Shown here: one piece after another, positions 38,079-39,217 of the stretch | How positions within the stretch are numbered: the first letter of the stretch is position 1 | How the letters are laid out: the number at the start of each line of letters is the position of its first letter | Assembly (NCBI GenBank): GCA_025463365.1 | Contig: JAOBWM010000019.1 | Coordinates: 1-39,217 of the forward strand | Direction: 5' to 3' | Length of the DNA stretch: 39,217 nt | From: Acidimicrobiales bacterium | Lineage (GTDB): Bacteria > Actinomycetota > Acidimicrobiia > Acidimicrobiales > Iamiaceae | Notes under the pieces: model-generated | Told to the model about the DNA's origin: nothing | The model's input: only the letters and a program-made list of their open reading frames with translations | Database searches by the model: none | Made by a program: the position numbers and the translations under genes

Positions 38079-39005
38079 ATGGGAAACGTCATCGAGATCG
38101 CCGGACTGCGGAAGGAGTACCGGAGGGTGCGACGGCCACCCGTCGTTGCGATCGCGGGGCTCGACCTGGCCGTGCCCGAGGGAGGTGTCTTCGGCTTCCT
38201 CGGCCCCAACGGGTCGGGCAAGACCACGACGATCCGCTGCATGCTCGGACTCGTCCGGGCGAGCAGCGGGCGCACCCACGTGCTCGGCCAGCCGACACCT
38301 GCCGCCCTTCGATCGGTCATGCCCCACGTCGGAGCGATCGTCGAGACCCCCGCGCTGTTCCCGACCATGACCGGCCAGGAGAACCTCCGCCTCCTCGGCG
38401 CGATCGACCGCATCGGCCCGCGCCGGGTGGCCGAGGTGCTCGAGGTGGTGGGCCTGACCGAGCGAGCGGGCGAGAAGGTCGGTCGGTACTCCCTCGGCAT
38501 GCGCCAGCGGCTCGGGCTGGCCGCCGCGCTCTTGAAGGACCCCGCCCTGTTGGTGCTCGACGAGCCTGCGAACGGCCTGGATCCGGCGGGGATCCGCGAG
38601 ATCCGGCAGCTGCTGGTCAAGCTCGGGGCCGAGGGCCGCACGGTCTTCGTGTCGAGCCACCTGCTGGCCGAGATCGAGCACACCTGCGACAGGGTCGCGA
38701 TCTTGGATCGTGGCCGCTGCGTGCTCGAAGGCCGCGTCGACGACGTGCTGGCCCAGGCGGCGCGTCCGTCCCTGCTGGTCGGCGTCGATGACCTCGATGC
38801 CGGGGCACGTCTGCTCGCCGCGGACGGCCTCACCGTCGAGCGCGCCGACTCCTTGCTCCGGGTGGCACTCGATCGGGGCGAAGCGGCACGCGTCACCAAG
38901 GTCCTCGCCGAGCACGGCCACTTCGTCACCGAGCTCCGCCCGGAGACGGTCTCACTCGAGGACCTGTTCTTGAACCTCACCGCTCGATCGAAGGAGGCGG
39001 CATGA
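38079..39005 (+). CDS. ABC transporter ATP-binding protein (ABC-2 exporter type)
   Basis: ATPase subunit of 308 aa. Walker A GPNGSGKTT at 42-50, signature SLGMRQRLGLA at 138 onward, Walker B LLVLDEPANGLDP at 157, switch His H194 in VSSHLLAEIEHTCDRV. The C-terminal extension (about 230-308) is typical of ABC-2/DrrA/BcrA-type exporters. The ATG at 38079 is preceded by GGAGGCAGGTGGG; the longer open frame upstream is antisense to selO and not coding. It overlaps the permease gene by 4 bp (ATGA). It probably exports a drug, peptide or lipid-like compound. Confidence 0.95.
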   Translation: MGNVIEIAGLRKEYRRVRRPPVVAIAGLDLAVPEGGVFGFLGPNGSGKTTTIRCMLGLVRASSGRTHVLGQPTPAALRSVMPHVGAIVETPALFPTMTGQENLRLLGAIDRIGPRRVAEVLEVVGLTERAGEKVGRYSLGMRQRLGLAAALLKDPALLVLDEPANGLDPAGIREIRQLLVKLGAEGRTVFVSSHLLAEIEHTCDRVAILDRGRCVLEGRVDDVLAQAARPSLLVGVDDLDAGARLLAADGLTVERADSLLRVALDRGEAARVTKVLAEHGHFVTELRPETVSLEDLFLNLTARSKEAA

Positions 39006-39217
39006 ACCTGTTGAAGGTGGAGATGCGGCGGGCCCTGCACCGCCGGCTCGTGCGCTGGATGATCGTGGTCGCCCTGTTCTTCTGCGGCGCCATGGGGACC
39101 ATCGCCATGCTCTCGCCGGTCGACAAGGCGCACCCGGACGAACACCCGGGGATCCTCGTGAACTGGTGGGACGCAACCACCGGCGAGGGCGCGATCCTCA
39201 TCGGCGCGAGCGCCCTG
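39002..39217 (+). CDS. ABC-2 type permease subunit, 3'-truncated by the window edge
   Basis: The start of a membrane permease that would pair with the ATPase before it. The 72 codons visible encode a basic N-terminus (MNLLKVEMRRALHRRLVRWM) and a first membrane helix (IVVALFFCGAMGTIAML), the layout of ABC-2 permeases that begin with a short cytoplasmic stretch. The ATG overlaps the ATPase stop (ATGA), with GAAGGAGG 4-5 bases upstream, so translation is coupled. The rest lies outside the window. Confidence 0.88.
   Translation, partial: MNLLKVEMRRALHRRLVRWMIVVALFFCGAMGTIAMLSPVDKAHPDEHPGILVNWWDATTGEGAILIGASAL

Noticed and set aside
1-39217. CRISPR arrays, tRNA/rRNA genes, insertion sequences, integrases or attachment sites.
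   Set aside because: No regularly spaced repeats, cloverleaf-like segments, transposase frames or flanking direct repeats were seen; structured RNAs lacking obvious hairpins could be missed by eye.

Overview
The window is a very GC-rich (roughly 70% by eye), densely coded chromosomal stretch carrying about 37 protein genes on both strands. It has no RNA gene, insertion sequence, CRISPR array or phage structural module that I can recognise. The gene content points to an Actinomycetota chromosome: DUF3618 and phage-holin-like envelope proteins, MMPL transporters, a SARP/AfsR-type ATPase regulator, a TIGR03086/mycothiol-isomerase-like protein, DUF4389, and GTG starts with strong GGAGG sites. The mix of a CaiB/BaiF CoA transferase, P450, DUF4389 and LuxR-TPR regulator would fit Acidimicrobiia, but that placement is inference only.

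Layout. 1-1200: 3' part of a sensor histidine kinase. 1234-8207: a catabolic/redox block with a secreted phosphoesterase, class III CoA transferase, divergent P450, SDR, VOC protein, 3-hydroxyisobutyrate-dehydrogenase-like enzyme and zinc alcohol dehydrogenase. 8256-13220: an envelope/stress block. It has a tightly overlapping three-gene operon (Ala-rich protein, holin-like protein, DUF3618), a divergent YihY/BrkB membrane protein with an Asp-repeat N-terminus, an SRPBCC protein, and a CsbD-like/coiled-coil pair behind a sigma-B/F-like promoter. 13281-15866: a TetR regulator and an unusual one-protein regulator (receiver + OmpR winged helix + PAS-like + EAL phosphodiesterase). Each is preceded by a related 20-bp palindrome. 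15968-20796: a secreted WxL-like protein with a DUF916-like membrane-anchored partner, divergent from a 1016-residue SARP-NB-ARC regulator. 20780-27119: DMT exporter, small unknown protein, MMPL transporter, small membrane protein, MFS exporter and divergent XRE-cupin regulator. 27176-33380: NarL-type two-component pair divergent from a second MMPL transporter, followed by an MDR oxidoreductase and a DUF4389 protein. 33417-39217: TIGR03086 protein, cupin, LuxR-TPR regulator, SelO and the start of an ABC exporter operon.

The strongest candidate for something undescribed is the 13281-15886 locus. It encodes a predicted c-di-GMP phosphodiesterase fused to a DNA-binding response-regulator module whose receiver has lost its switch Thr/Ser and Lys. 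The neighbouring TetR repressor appears to share a palindromic operator with it. In the phosphodiesterase gene this operator sits on the -10 box and directly abuts the start codon, suggesting a near-leaderless transcript. Second in interest are the WxL-like/DUF916-like surface pair beside a large SARP ATPase, with 11-bp-phased heptamers between them, and a duplicated 16-17-bp motif in the CoA-transferase/P450 divergent promoter region.
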